Assembly: GCA_002633005.1 (NCBI GenBank)
Contig: NMRA01000236.1
Span: forward strand, 91,907-155,906
Source: Phoronis australis
Taxonomy: Eukaryota > Phoronida > Phoronidae
DNA: 64,000 nucleotides
Reading direction: 5' to 3'
Below the pieces are notes generated by a model. The model was not told the DNA's origin. It saw only the letters and a program-made list of their open reading frames with translations, and made no database searches. The position numbers and the translations under genes are program-made. Positions within the stretch are counted from its first letter, which is position 1; every line of letters begins with the position of its first letter. Shown in pieces: positions 36,795 to 48,600 of the stretch.

Positions 36795-37225
36795 TAAAAT
36801 TGAGAAAGCGCATGTTTTGATGGTCGGGAACCCTCTTTGTGCGCCGAATACGCAATTCCAGCATTTTATTGGGAAACCATGCGTTCACAGCGCAAACTCG
36901 ACATTTTTGTTATTGAGAAAACGCATTTTTACAAAAGAGAATCGGTTGTCTAACGTTTCATGTGCGTCAACAACGCAAACCAGACCCACTCATTGAAAAG
37001 CCCATATTTGTCACCAGGAAGACTCTTCGCAACGCAGCCCGATATTTCAAGTGGGATAGCGCAGTTTTGAAAAGATTCCGTCACTTGCGGAGAACGGTTT
37101 TTGAGCATCGGCAATGCAAGCCGAATATTTCATATTGAGAAAGCACATCTTTGAAAAGAAGAACCAACACTTGTTGGGAACGGTCTTTGTGCGTCGACGG
37201 CGCACATTTCTTATTGGGAAAGCCA
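36795..37225. repeat. Degenerate tandem repeat of about 85 bp next to the gap
   Basis: About five diverged units share the order TTATTGGGAAAGC, ATTTTTGAAAAGA, GGGAACGGTCTTTGTGCGTC and an ACGCAA box. The units differ much more than those of the other arrays in the window, so this is an older satellite. It probably continues into the gap. Confidence 0.65.
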
Positions 37226-37494
37226 GATTTTCAAAAATTAATCGCTCAGACCATTTGAGTCTCATTTACCTGCAATTATACTGCTATCAAATGACCGAGC
37301 CAGCATTGTTGATGCTACGACCGCTCATCGAAATAATGTACACCCACGAAATTCGGACACTAGCGGAAACCCAAATTTGGAGGTTCGCCAAATTCGGACA
37401 CCACAAAATGATATTTCGCGAGATTCGTCCAAGAATGAATTTTTTCTATTGGAATTAATTTTCAGTGTCCGAAAATCACGCGACTTTACCGTAA

Positions 37495-38381
37495 CTAAAA
37501 AGTTGAATGACACACCTAGGTTTTGGCACAAACTTCTCTCAGAAAAATACCCCGGCCGACAGACTGTTTAACCTCAACACTACGGATAATTATGTAACAG
37601 CTAAAAGTGAATTATCAAAACTATGCATTTTCGACATAAAGGATTAATCTTAATTCACCTGGTGTCAAATAGGGACACTCACTCACTCAGTCGTATTTGC
37701 CTGAATACAAAGAATTTGTTGAAATTGAAATTTACCGCATGGTGAAATGATTTATTGGAGTTTACCGGGTGAACATTGTGATGAGTACTGAATGACGAGT
37801 TCGCTGACTGAAGAGCCAAAATCGGTTTATTTGACTGACTTATATGTCGTCTGATCACCAAGGTCACATTCACTGAATGTTAAATACCCCTGACAGCATT
37901 TACGCCGAGCAACCACAACAGTGTAGATCAGTTTTCTCAACGCTTTCACCTTAATTTCTTATATGTAATAAATAGTTATGGTGACAAACAACGTGATTAA
38001 TGGGAAGTGCCATCTGTTTGTGGTGAAGGTTTTGAATGAGCAGGTACCTTTCACAGGCGCTCGAATTTCCCGATGACTCATAACCATATAACATAAGAAA
38101 CATAAAGGTTTGACACTAAAACTTTGATGAGGCTCCCAACTCCAACTGTCCCAAATCCAAATAAAATCGGCGTGCATCTCCCTCAGGCTGGTATTGCATA
38201 AACCTTTGAAGCCTTACTTGATCCCCTTAAAGTATCCCTGTGAGTGGTGAATTAGCGACGAAATTTTAAAAACCAATCTCAAAACTCTGAATTCATGGAC
38301 CCAAAATGGTTAACATGGCGGATTCCAGTTGTGCTTTAACTTGTACGCCTGTCGAAGATAAAAATTCGAGTTTGAGCAACA
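37495..38381. repeat. Duplicated block, copy B part 1
   Basis: Matches 34697-35592 almost base for base, with small indels. It breaks off after GAGTTTGAGCAAC, where copy A continues into TTTAGCAGCAG; that continuation is found 2 kb further on. Confidence 0.9.
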
Positions 38382-40443
38382 AACCCCTATATAAAAGTCA
38401 AGAAATGTACCCCCAATTTAAATGATTGAGGTTACTAAAAAATCCTTTCATTTCTGTGTAGTGTTTCTCCTTATAGCTGCATTTACCACTCAACCTAGAA
38501 TTCATTTGCAAGAACGAGAGTATCTTGTGTTTGATTTTGACATTAAGTGCTCTTCTTTGTTGAAGCACAACGAAAGCTCGGAGATTTCTGATGTCTTATC
38601 GCACGTAAATCACCTATCGGCAATTGCCGGATTTTGCAGCAGGCCAGCGCTAGTAGCCAGCAACCCTGTTACTTCAATTATAAACATTGTTTTTCATAAT
38701 CAGTTTAACTACATTCAAACTGATTCTAAATTATGTGGAGGGCACTCAAATAACATTAGTGGGCATGCGAAAACAGAGCTACGGAATTGCTTCCGGGGCG
38801 TCCGCCAAAAACCCGGATGCTCGAAAGTCTTCTGCCATGAATGTCTTACATCACGAAATAATGCCCTTGAATTTGTGATTTCGGCCTTTATTTGGCATTT
38901 AGGTTGTCAAATCAGAACTCGAAGGCAATTTCAAGTGATCAAGTGAAAGAAGGTATTCAAATATTTGTTCGATGCAGATACGGTAGAGTTCCATGCACAT
39001 CAGAGTAGAAAATTCTGAGCAAACCGATTTTTAGTGTCCAACCTTTGGGTTTTCTTAGCAGCCAGTGACGTCAGTGATGATCGAGAAACAAATAAACTCA
39101 AGCACCAGTGGTACCTTTGAGCGGACTGGAAATAGAATTGTTCTTGCATGGCAAGAGTAAGACTAAGCAACACGTAGCCCCTCGGTTGGCCATTTAGGGG
39201 CTACAATACTTCCATTCGCTTTCTGTACGCATTTTGTTACATGTATTTTAAATGGGCGGTAACCTGAATCTGGTCACCGATTTCGAGTTTTCACCTCACC
39301 AAAAATACATTCCACACTTAAAACTATCATTTAAAAAAATGCCTACTTTCATCATTGGTCCTTTCTTCTTCTATACATATCTTCGATGAAGTTTAGTTGT
39401 GATAATTAAGGTGACTTTGGCAAAGAATTCCAACTCCACTTTTTTGGTTACCGTTATTTTTTTCACCGCGGGCGCGATAACCATAAGGTATGTCAACTGA
39501 GTCACGTGAGTTAGGCAAATGCTAGCGCGAGACTGAGCGAAGCCCGTGACACTAGCGCGACACTTACAAAATAGCACGAGAAGGTATCAGGTGAAATTTG
39601 TAAGACTTGTTTCCCTTGGACTTTTTATTTGTCAACATAACTTCCTCAAATGGCACACGGTAAGAGAAACTCTAGCAAACCGCGACAGATTTTGATCGAT
39701 TCGTTCAAATTATCTTGACTGAATCATTTTCAGACTTATGGTATGAGTTGTTTATAACTCCATGTGCATATATGCATGTTTCATTTGATTTTATTTCCTG
39801 TATTCTGAAATGAGTAACTTTTTGTGGGGATGTACTAACACCCTTGTATGCCTGCGGCAGGGCGATGTAATTGCTAGCCAGCCAGCTAGCTGTATGAAGA
39901 CTGTCGTCAAAATACAGTTAGGCAGCACTATGTGTATTTCTTCCGTAGACCCCGAAATTACATGCAGCCAGGGTAGTTATGCTCGTCACTGCGCTGTGAA
40001 ACTTGTATCAAAATGTAAAGCTAAAGATCGGATGGGGTGCATGCAAAATCTGGGAATCAACCGATACTCACCTTGCCCGTTACAGCCGTTTTTAAAAGTG
40101 AAAAACAACGTCATTTTCTTGCGTAACTCTCCGCCTTATCTAACAGTGAAAAGTATGTCATCGTTTTGAAAACAATACACTCGTGTCACGCGCACGCGCC
40201 ATTTCCTAAATTTTTCGCGACAACTTCGGAGACGTAAAATTTGTTCTGAAATTCAGTTTTGCGGTATCGAAATTCTCAAAACTTGTAATGAAGTGAAATC
40301 AGTTCCAATAATTTGTTGTGACGTGTACACAAGCTTGGGAAAGAACAGCAATTGATTGAATAATCGGCGAAAAAAAAAAGTGGGCAATAGGCGACGCAAT
40401 ATTTCATGGCGCCAAAAGCCGTCGCTAAAGATCGCTCCACAAC
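38382..40443. mobile_element. 2.06-kb segment splitting duplicated copy B
   Basis: Lies exactly between the two halves of copy B and has no counterpart in copy A. Its ends (AAACCCCTATATAAAAG and GATCGCTCCACAAC) are not inverted repeats and no clear target duplication is visible. It contains ORFs of 174 aa (38422-38946, +) and 119 aa (39810-40169, +) without recognised domains; the first begins with a hydrophobic stretch. It is either an insertion in copy B or a deletion in copy A. Confidence 0.5.
39165..39215 (-). repeat. Inverted relative of the GGGGCT repeat at 10657
   Basis: Reverse complement reads TTGTAGCCCCTAAATGGCCA then ACCGAGGGGCTACGTG, matching 10657-10745 in order and in the short foldback. 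Confidence 0.55.
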
Positions 40444-40855
40444 TTTAGCAGCAGAATAACGGTAGAACGCCATTTTTTCCGACACTGTAAAATAATTTTG
40501 TTTACTCAAGGAAGACTAGTTTTTAACGACACTAATTTTGTGTCAGATTTTATCTTACCACTTTTTTACCCACATCGGTGCAAAGCTGTATATTTATATA
40601 CAGCTTTGTACCAAGGCTATGTAATTGTCTAAAGTAAGACCTGCCTCCTGTTCAGTAACGCTAAGACCTCGCTAAAAAGCAAGACTTTGTGAGATTACAT
40701 GAGATATGGCCGTGTATTTTAAATGAGAACACGTGACTTTGATTAGATTTTAGCTAGATCCTAGCGTAGGTCCTATAGTATACTAAGCAATGACCATCGC
40801 CTCTGTTGGCCCAAACCTGGTTCGGGCCAACAGAGCCGCTATGGTCTGGTCGCTG
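40444..40855. repeat. Duplicated block, copy B part 2
   Basis: Matches 35594-36007, including the AGCTGTATATTTATATACAG hairpin and the terminal GTTGGCC foldback. The similarity stops inside the foldback, 0.95 kb before the J-domain gene start. Confidence 0.9.
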
Positions 40856-41806
40856 AGTGATGGTTTCGATGTGGATGCTCTAATAGAACCCTATAACAAG
40901 ACACATTATGAAGGAACAGGTCTTATATTTTTTCGTATTTAGCAAGCTAAACAGGGCGATGCAGCATTAAAATTGTTGTTGACATTTGACAATGTCTTTA
41001 AATGAACAATGATCGACACCGACATCTGGATTTGGCTTATTTGACATTCAAGGACGTTCACTCTTAGTTACAGAAACAAGCAAGACGCATTGCAGATGAC
41101 TTTATCATGACTCAATTCCTACATGTTAAAAATGATTTCACACACCATGCACTTACCGACAGACAAACCTGGAAGTTCGCTACAAACGTAAGTTCCAGTG
41201 ATAGAAATACACACGTTGTTCTTTACCGGCGAATGTGGCGCCAGCTGATTGGCCCAACATCAGGAAGTACACGTAATTTCAAAATACGTTAAATTCGATA
41301 AATGTCTCGTGAAGAATTTCATCGAATAAAGGTATATTCTCAGAATATAAATTCACGCTCAATTATGGTCCTATTTTATTTAACTTTTTACTATTATGTT
41401 TAACTAAAATGACTAGAATTATTAAAATCGAATTTATTTTTTTACAGTGTGTTACCAAACAAAACTTCCGGTAAGAAGTGGATGTTTTGTTTCGTGCTTC
41501 GTTTTGGGAAAGTACTTCTCCAACAACTACATGGATGCGTCTCGACAATCTTGTTAAATTTTGTTCATTTGATTAAGAAACAATTTTCTCCCTACTTACG
41601 GCATTGATAGTCGTATAGATATGGCGTGAAAAAGTTTGGGACATACAGCATTCGTGATTTTGGTTGATTAGCCTTTGCACTCGGATAAATTCTATAATAC
41701 AACTCTGTTTTATTGTAGTTTGAACTCTTGAGCATGCTACCTTGCAATTGGGGAGAGCCGAACATCACATGATGTATGAGTCTTGACTCACCATGTAATT
41801 CACAGA

Positions 41807-42607
41807 ATGCCTGCTTTGGATTTATCCAAAGATTACTATAAAATCTTGGGAGTATCGCCAGATGTCGATGACTCAGCTCTCAGGAAGGCCTATTACGCTC
41901 TTGCTAAAAAGTTTCATCCTGACAAAAACAAGGCTGCAGAGGCCGAGGACGCCTTTAAAGAAATTCAGGCAGCATATAATTTTCTACTATCCAAGGACAA
42001 CCGAGCTGCTTTTGACAGGGAAAGAGAACAGAAAAGACAGGATAAGGACAATATTGGCAAAAATGCCAGTTCAACTTCAAAACCAACAACAACCCCTAAG
42101 AGTGGTAAAGATGGCACAAGTTCATGTGATACAGAATCAAGATCAAACCCGAACTGGGACAAAAAAGAAGAAGAAAGCACAAAAACAAAATCTCGACACT
42201 TTAGGTTCAATTCTGCTCATGATTATCACAAGTCGACTTTTGATTTCCGTTCTTCACCAGGAAAGGGAAATGGTGGAAATAAAAGCAAACCTGATTCTAA
42301 AGATAAAGTCAATAAGGAATCTAAATTCAAAACGAAGACCAGCAGTTTTGAACCAAACACGGGATATTCAAGATATACCTTTAGTGCAAAGAACAGAAAG
42401 ATATTTGAGGATGTTTGCGAGGATATTTTAAGGGGAAAAAGTAGTTGTAGTGAGGCCCATGATATTTTCACATCATTGCGTAGTGGATCACGTGCTGGGC
42501 TGCCATCTTGGGAATTGGAAGACAGTGATGATGATGGAATAGACCTCAGGTTTAGTCCACCACGCAAACCAAGTGCAAAAACTGCTCAGCAGCGTAGAAA
42601 ATCTCAG
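41807..42607 (+). CDS. J-domain exon of the J/C2HC gene
   Basis: Encodes MPALDLSKDYYKILGVSPDV, the KKFHPDKNK loop, helix 3 (AFKEIQAAYNFLL) and the linker through RRKSQ. The donor is CAG|GTACTT at 42608. Without splicing the frame continues only five codons (VLQHL) to TGA at 42623-42625. CACAG lies just before the ATG, so a 5' UTR acceptor there is possible. Confidence 0.92.
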
Positions 42608-45600
42608 GTACTTCAGCACCTTTGATTGAGGAGTGGGATAGCGGACTCACTCCCCTAGAGCTCAAAATCATGAGAAATTCCCTTCCTCGAGCCCAAAAAT
42701 TCCCTTTCAATTATAAAATATTCTACACAACGTTAGACTAAGTTTGAACCCAGAGAGACATTTGGTATCAAATGGTTTGATTTAGTGGAGAAGTTCCCAC
42801 TTCACTGCCATTTGGTACAGTGAAGTGGGATGATCTCTTTGTTAGAAAAAAAATTTACTAGGAAGCCACATGCACCTTTTCCCTTCCCAAGGAGAGATTG
42901 GTGTTGACCGGGGTGTGGGGTGAGGTGCATGGTATGGGTGATGACCAGGGGGATTTTATTTGATTTAGTCTTCATGTTTCTTGGTCTTGAAAAACATCCA
43001 CTTCCATAAAGTGATTGGCAATTCTGAGCCACTTTCCACCCCTTGTAGCTTATAATTTTCTCCACAAATCACCTATTTTCAATACAATTTTGTTTTCTTT
43101 GGTTGTTATATTTCTACGTGACAATCCTTTTTTCTGAATTTTTATCATTCTGCAGAAATGTCAATTTTTATGCGTTCCCACTTGTACATCATTTAATAAA
43201 GTTTCATAATATTTGATTAATGACTCAAAATTACATCAGTTCCAATTAAATCTGTAGTTAGCCTTAAAATATCAGCCTTGATGCAAAGCTGTATACTAAA
43301 CATTTTGACATTAGACTTCATACAGCTAGCCAGATAATAACACATCACTGGTCATAATATTACAAACAATTCTTTAGACAAATCTTTGAAAATGTTATCT
43401 GTGTTGAACATTTGTAGGTTTATGGTGAACAGAGTGGTAAGGATGTACTGAATGACCCCGAGTTAGATCACGACTTATTTGATTGGACTAGACAAGGCCA
43501 ACGGAATTGCAACAGTTTCGACTATGACAGTGATGGTAATCTACAAGTCTTGAGCAATATTTGATGTAGACAATCCGTCTCATGTTTTGTTAAGATGCAA
43601 ACTTTGGACTTTGCTATGTACAAAAGATTAGAATCTAATCTTTCCATAAGAAACAATTTCCATCTCCAAAAAAGGTCATGGAATAAATAAGTAAATCCAA
43701 TGGAGATGAACTGACAATAAACCCACGTTTCGTCATAGAATCTAGAAGTTCCGAGTGTTTGGAGCGGACAGTCTTATATGCATACATTAAGATGTTGGCC
43801 TTTGAAATCGGCTGATCACAATATACAGGCTGTTGCTTAGGGCATTGATACCAACATTTCCTGTTTGTACATGCATGACAAAGCTTCACTAACTGAAGAG
43901 CGTGAGACTGAAATTAGATTGCTTGACCTGATGAGGAGGTTATGAGCCTTGTAACCTTTCTTAGAGCCTGTCCATATTGTGTCGCCTACTAAACTGTTGA
44001 TGATTTTATTTCCAGACTCTAATTACGATGGCAGTGGCGGCAAGTTTCCTTGTAGGTTTTGCGCAAGACACTTCGCACTCCTTGACTTGGTAAGCGCTAT
44101 ATGATGACATTGCTGATACATTTAGTTTTCTCTTATTTAAGTCCCTAAAATAAATACAGCCATCTTCTGTTAAAAGTACCATCTCAAAACTTTGGATCTT
44201 TTATTGCTATGAACTGATCTCGGCTTTTCCTTACTCAGAAGGGGCTAAAAGAGGACTGCCAAGCTTTTTTGTCTGTATAAAGAACATGTCAAAACCAATT
44301 TTATACAGCAGGTAAGCATTGCAATTAAAATGTCAATATTTTTGTGAGGGAAGTTGCATGGAATCGCGGTATATAAGCTGTATATTTTTGTATTGCATCA
44401 TTAGGAATAGTTGTGGTCATTATTGAACAACAGAATTGTGGCTGACATTGAGACCCATTCTTCATGAATTTTTGATATTCTAATTTTTTCCGTTTTGTCT
44501 TTTTGTCATTGTTTCACATGGACGTGTATTTTTTCTTAATATTTTACACATACGCGCATATTTCACAACCCAGTACACATAATGACTCATTCAAATTACC
44601 AGTGAATCTTTGCCATTCTGTTGCTCATTTCTTGAATAAAATGTATGTTGTACACCGTTGTTTTAAGAACCACCATGAATTGAACTGCGAAGGACCGTTG
44701 AAGTTTGATTGGAGGACTAAGCAAGATACGTTCAGGCGGTTGGTGCGTGAAGATAAGTTGAAACACAAACGTAATAAGTCTGCTCCTGACAATCCTCAAT
44801 ATGGTCAGTATTTTGTATGCTTTGTCTATTGCACTGATTTGATTCATCTTTTAAAATAATAGACGAGATTGGTCTAGCACAACCTAAACACCACGTGCAT
44901 GTTTAGGACAGGGAAATCTTTTTTACTTTGGAAGCTGATGAGTTTTATACGAATGTGGACCAATCCTAAGGGTGGTATGGTGGAGGTATGGGTCTATGTT
45001 TTTGTTATGAAATGACTACTTGTACTTCTGTCCTCTGATTTTTTGTCTCTTACTCGATTAGAATATTCTGCTTTTGTGAACTGACATCCTCTGCTTGCTT
45101 TTTATCGTTTTTTGGTTTATACAGTGTTTAATAGGTCAGTTCAAGAATAGCAACATCTGACGTCTAGCGTCATGAATGGAAAGTGATATTCCGCAGCCAG
45201 ATTGGTCAATATTATGGTATAACGGAAGTTGTCATGACGTGTTTTAGCCAATGGGAGGTCAGAAGTATCAATTATCATCTAGTAATAAGTAATGAATGAT
45301 CCATTAACCTTCAAAGTCCATGTTCCTAAGTGTATACAGCCATCTAAGGAGGAGTCTCATTGTACTGTATTCAAAAGAAAGTTGATGTAATCTATCCTTG
45401 TCCAAATTTTTTAAATGTTTGTGATAGACCTATAGACCTTATTCAAGCAGTCTCCACTTTAAAAAAGAGCCTCTTTAGGTTAAAAAAGTAATGCATTTGA
45501 GACATAAATATACCGAGACACGCAAAAAATCACTGTGATCAAGGACGAGATGCATTATAATTTTTTAAAACCTAAACGGAGGCTCTTTGTAACATGGCGA

Positions 45601-48600
45601 CTAGGTAAATAAGGTGTATTGTGGAGAACCTCTTATGTTTGCATTGCTGACAAGCAGGTATATACTTGATGTTAAAGTTGCTAAGTTTCTTGTACTTGCT
45701 CACGTGTAGCTAAGGCAATAGTCACGTTCAGGGATCCTGGATTTTGTGAACCAGTTTGATGCCCTTTTTCAGTAGAGAAAGCTGGTTCTCAAAATACAGG
45801 GCCCCCGTATGTGACTATTACCATAGCTGATGATTTCACTTGTTGTAGGTCTGGTTCAGTGTCAGTTCTGTGGTCTACGGGTCAACAAAGCTGATGCCAG
45901 CGTGCACATTCCCCAATGTAAACGGGTTCATGGACATTTCAACACATTCCGGCCTCCTCCAAAGACCAGTCGGGACCATGTTCAAGCTACTTACAGTTGG
46001 TCAAAAGGGAGTTGTAGTCCTGAGGTAGGAGTGGGCTAGTGGGAGGGGGTTATAAAGTGGAGTGGGCTAGTGGGGGGTATAAAGTGGAATGAATGAGAAC
46101 TGTTATTCATGCAGCTGCAGTACTAACATGGAATTTCATTGATTTTTGTGGCTGACCATGAACTGACAAGACAAACAAGCAGTCACTAGTTTGCTATTCG
46201 CCGACGTTGTATTTTGATTATTTACAAGTCTTGTTGTTTTGTTTTGACTCAAGTAATTCTTCACTTATTTGACTCGGGTATAATTATGAAAATTGTAATT
46301 TTTGTTGAAGGATGATTACCTTGCAGCAAATAGTGAATACTGTGCTGAATGTTGTACACAGTGTTCAAGCTTCAGCAAATAAATGTGCTTGTGGCCGGGC
46401 CAGTTACCTGAATAGGGCCTATATGTGAAAGTTTACTGGCCCGGCCGCAAATCCACTGGCCCCAGTCCACCGGGCTAGCATGTATTTCGAACACTGGTTA
46501 TATATTATTGACATTGTATAAATGACAAACTACAATTTTGCCAGTCTTTACTTTTTTGAAAACTTTTATAAAATAAATTTCCACTTGACAGCTATATTGT
46601 GTTTTGTACGAGTGTTACAGACCAACGAGGTGAATAATAGAATTTGTCGATTTAAAGCGTCATTTTGAGCCGACATGAAAAATAAGACATCTAAGTGACA
46701 ATGATTTTAATGAAGGCCTGAGTAATTTTGTTGATGTACTGTTTCTTACTCAAATAGAGGAAAGTGTTGGGAAAGAAATTAAGAATTATCTGGAAGAAAT
46801 GGAGTTGGTCAATCATGTGTTTTGCCCACTTTTTCACGCTTTGTGAGAATCGTCTCAAACTAATAATAATGATGTTGGTGTAAAAATAATTTTAATTATT
46901 AAATTATATTAAAATATATTAAAATATATTAAAATATAATTATATAATGATAAGACTAATTTAATAATACTAATAATAACTATCAGTGATCATGTTGGAC
47001 ACTTTCAGTATGGTACTTGAGTCTAAGTAGTTCATGTTTAATCGTATCATTACGTATATCTCTCGTCAATTCCTGACAGTGAGATCTCAATCTAGTCCAT
47101 TGTTGAAGTTTCCCGTATTTTTTTATCTGGTGTCACGACTCACATGTCAATTATGTGTCATGCTTCAAAGGGTTGGAAAGGCGTAGGAATATACTATTTT
47201 GAATGCATCCCTATTGAAAATACGATAGGTTAACGAACTGAATCCAGTTATATTGTTTTCAACTAGTAGCTACTAGATACCCAGAGACACAAACTCATTA
47301 TTTAGCAAAAACACTTGCACAATGTGTAACAAAGTGAAACCGATAAATCAAGATGGACATGAGAATTCCCTATAGCCGTCTATTAACTGCCCAATTGCAT
47401 TAGCCACACTTGTTGATTTGCCAACTTTACAAGGGACATTTTGATGATGAGAGTTTACAAATAAGTATTTTGTTTCGAAGATTTTAGTTGTAATTAATTC
47501 CTGTTTTAAAGCTAAAGTAGAGTGTGGTGTCCTTTTAATGAAATAGTGAGCTGCTCATTATTGTCTGTTGCAGGAGGAAGAGCTACTGTCACAGTCAGCT
47601 GATGAAACCTTATTTAGGTTCATGGGTTCGTCAGCTGGTAGGCGAAGGTTTAGCTCGCAGACTTATGCTGGTAAGGTCACTCTTGCCTGCCATAGAACAA
47701 TATGTGATGGTTGTCACATTTAGACTAATGTGTTTATGCTGGGCACATGGGACCATGGGTAAGAAAGCACACACTAAATTTGGCGAAATGATACAACTGT
47801 TTATTACAAACTAATGATGTCAGCTACTGGAAATTACAATTATAAACAAGCGACGAATACACAGTACGTTACCTCTAAGATTACACAAGGACTAGTCAAT
47901 GACATACATGACGCACGACGGGACTTACACCCAACTTTTGGCCAAATATGTACAGCAAATGTACCAATATATGGGAACTACAGCACACACGTGTGACTTT
48001 CACGCAACTTGTGGCCAAATATGTACAGCAAATGTAGCAATATATGGGAACTACAGCACACACGTGTGACTTTCACGCATATGAACGACAACTATCTTTC
48101 TTATACAGATAAGGACCCTTACAAGTTGTGCTCGACACACCTACACGTCCAACTGCCATGGAAGGACTGACTTGAGTGACTAATTTCTATGCAACACTAT
48201 AGGTGTCACAGGCGTCACAGTCGTTGAATTCATTAACGTACAGTAACTCGCCCAATTGGTGTAGAAATATCTGATAATGCTTTTTCCGTGATGATATTTG
48301 TGTTGTGTCAAAAATAGCGTTATTTTGTAAAAACATGGAAGGTTGTGATTATTTCAATAAAAGTAGTGTATTAAAATTTCATGTTGAAATATCAAAACTC
48401 AATTATTCAGATGGTAAATTGTGCAGTTTGGGAGATCCAAATAAGAATGTCCTATAAATGCTGGTCATATAATGTATCCAAATTGTTTTACAAAATTAAG
48501 TTGATAATTTTTATCCCTGAGTGGCATCTTATTAGGTGACAGAGCTAACCACTATGAAATGACTAGCTAACCGCTACGAAATGAATGGCTATGACAAGCC

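Larger units (their letters stand above)
32942..41806. other. 8.9-kb divergent intergenic region (HYOU1 / J-domain gene)
   Basis: Both flanking genes read outward, so both promoters should lie here. No conserved coding exon was recognised. It contains a 57-bp duplication (33364-33475), promoter-like signals for HYOU1 near 34204-34425, a duplicated block in two copies, a gap of Ns, a degenerate satellite and an insertion-like segment. ORFs here read through repeats or lack recognisable domains. Confidence 0.6.

Noticed and set aside
38422-38946. 174-aa ORF beginning with a hydrophobic stretch
   Set aside because: No recognised domain, no second copy and it lies in an insertion-like segment; kept only as a note in that feature.
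41783-41806. Upstream extension of the J-domain frame
   Set aside because: It would start at TTG; the first ATG of the frame is at 41807 and gives the usual short lead to the J domain.
41862-42431. 189-aa overlapping ORF
   Set aside because: Shadow frame of the J-domain exon, Lys/Gln-rich without a domain.
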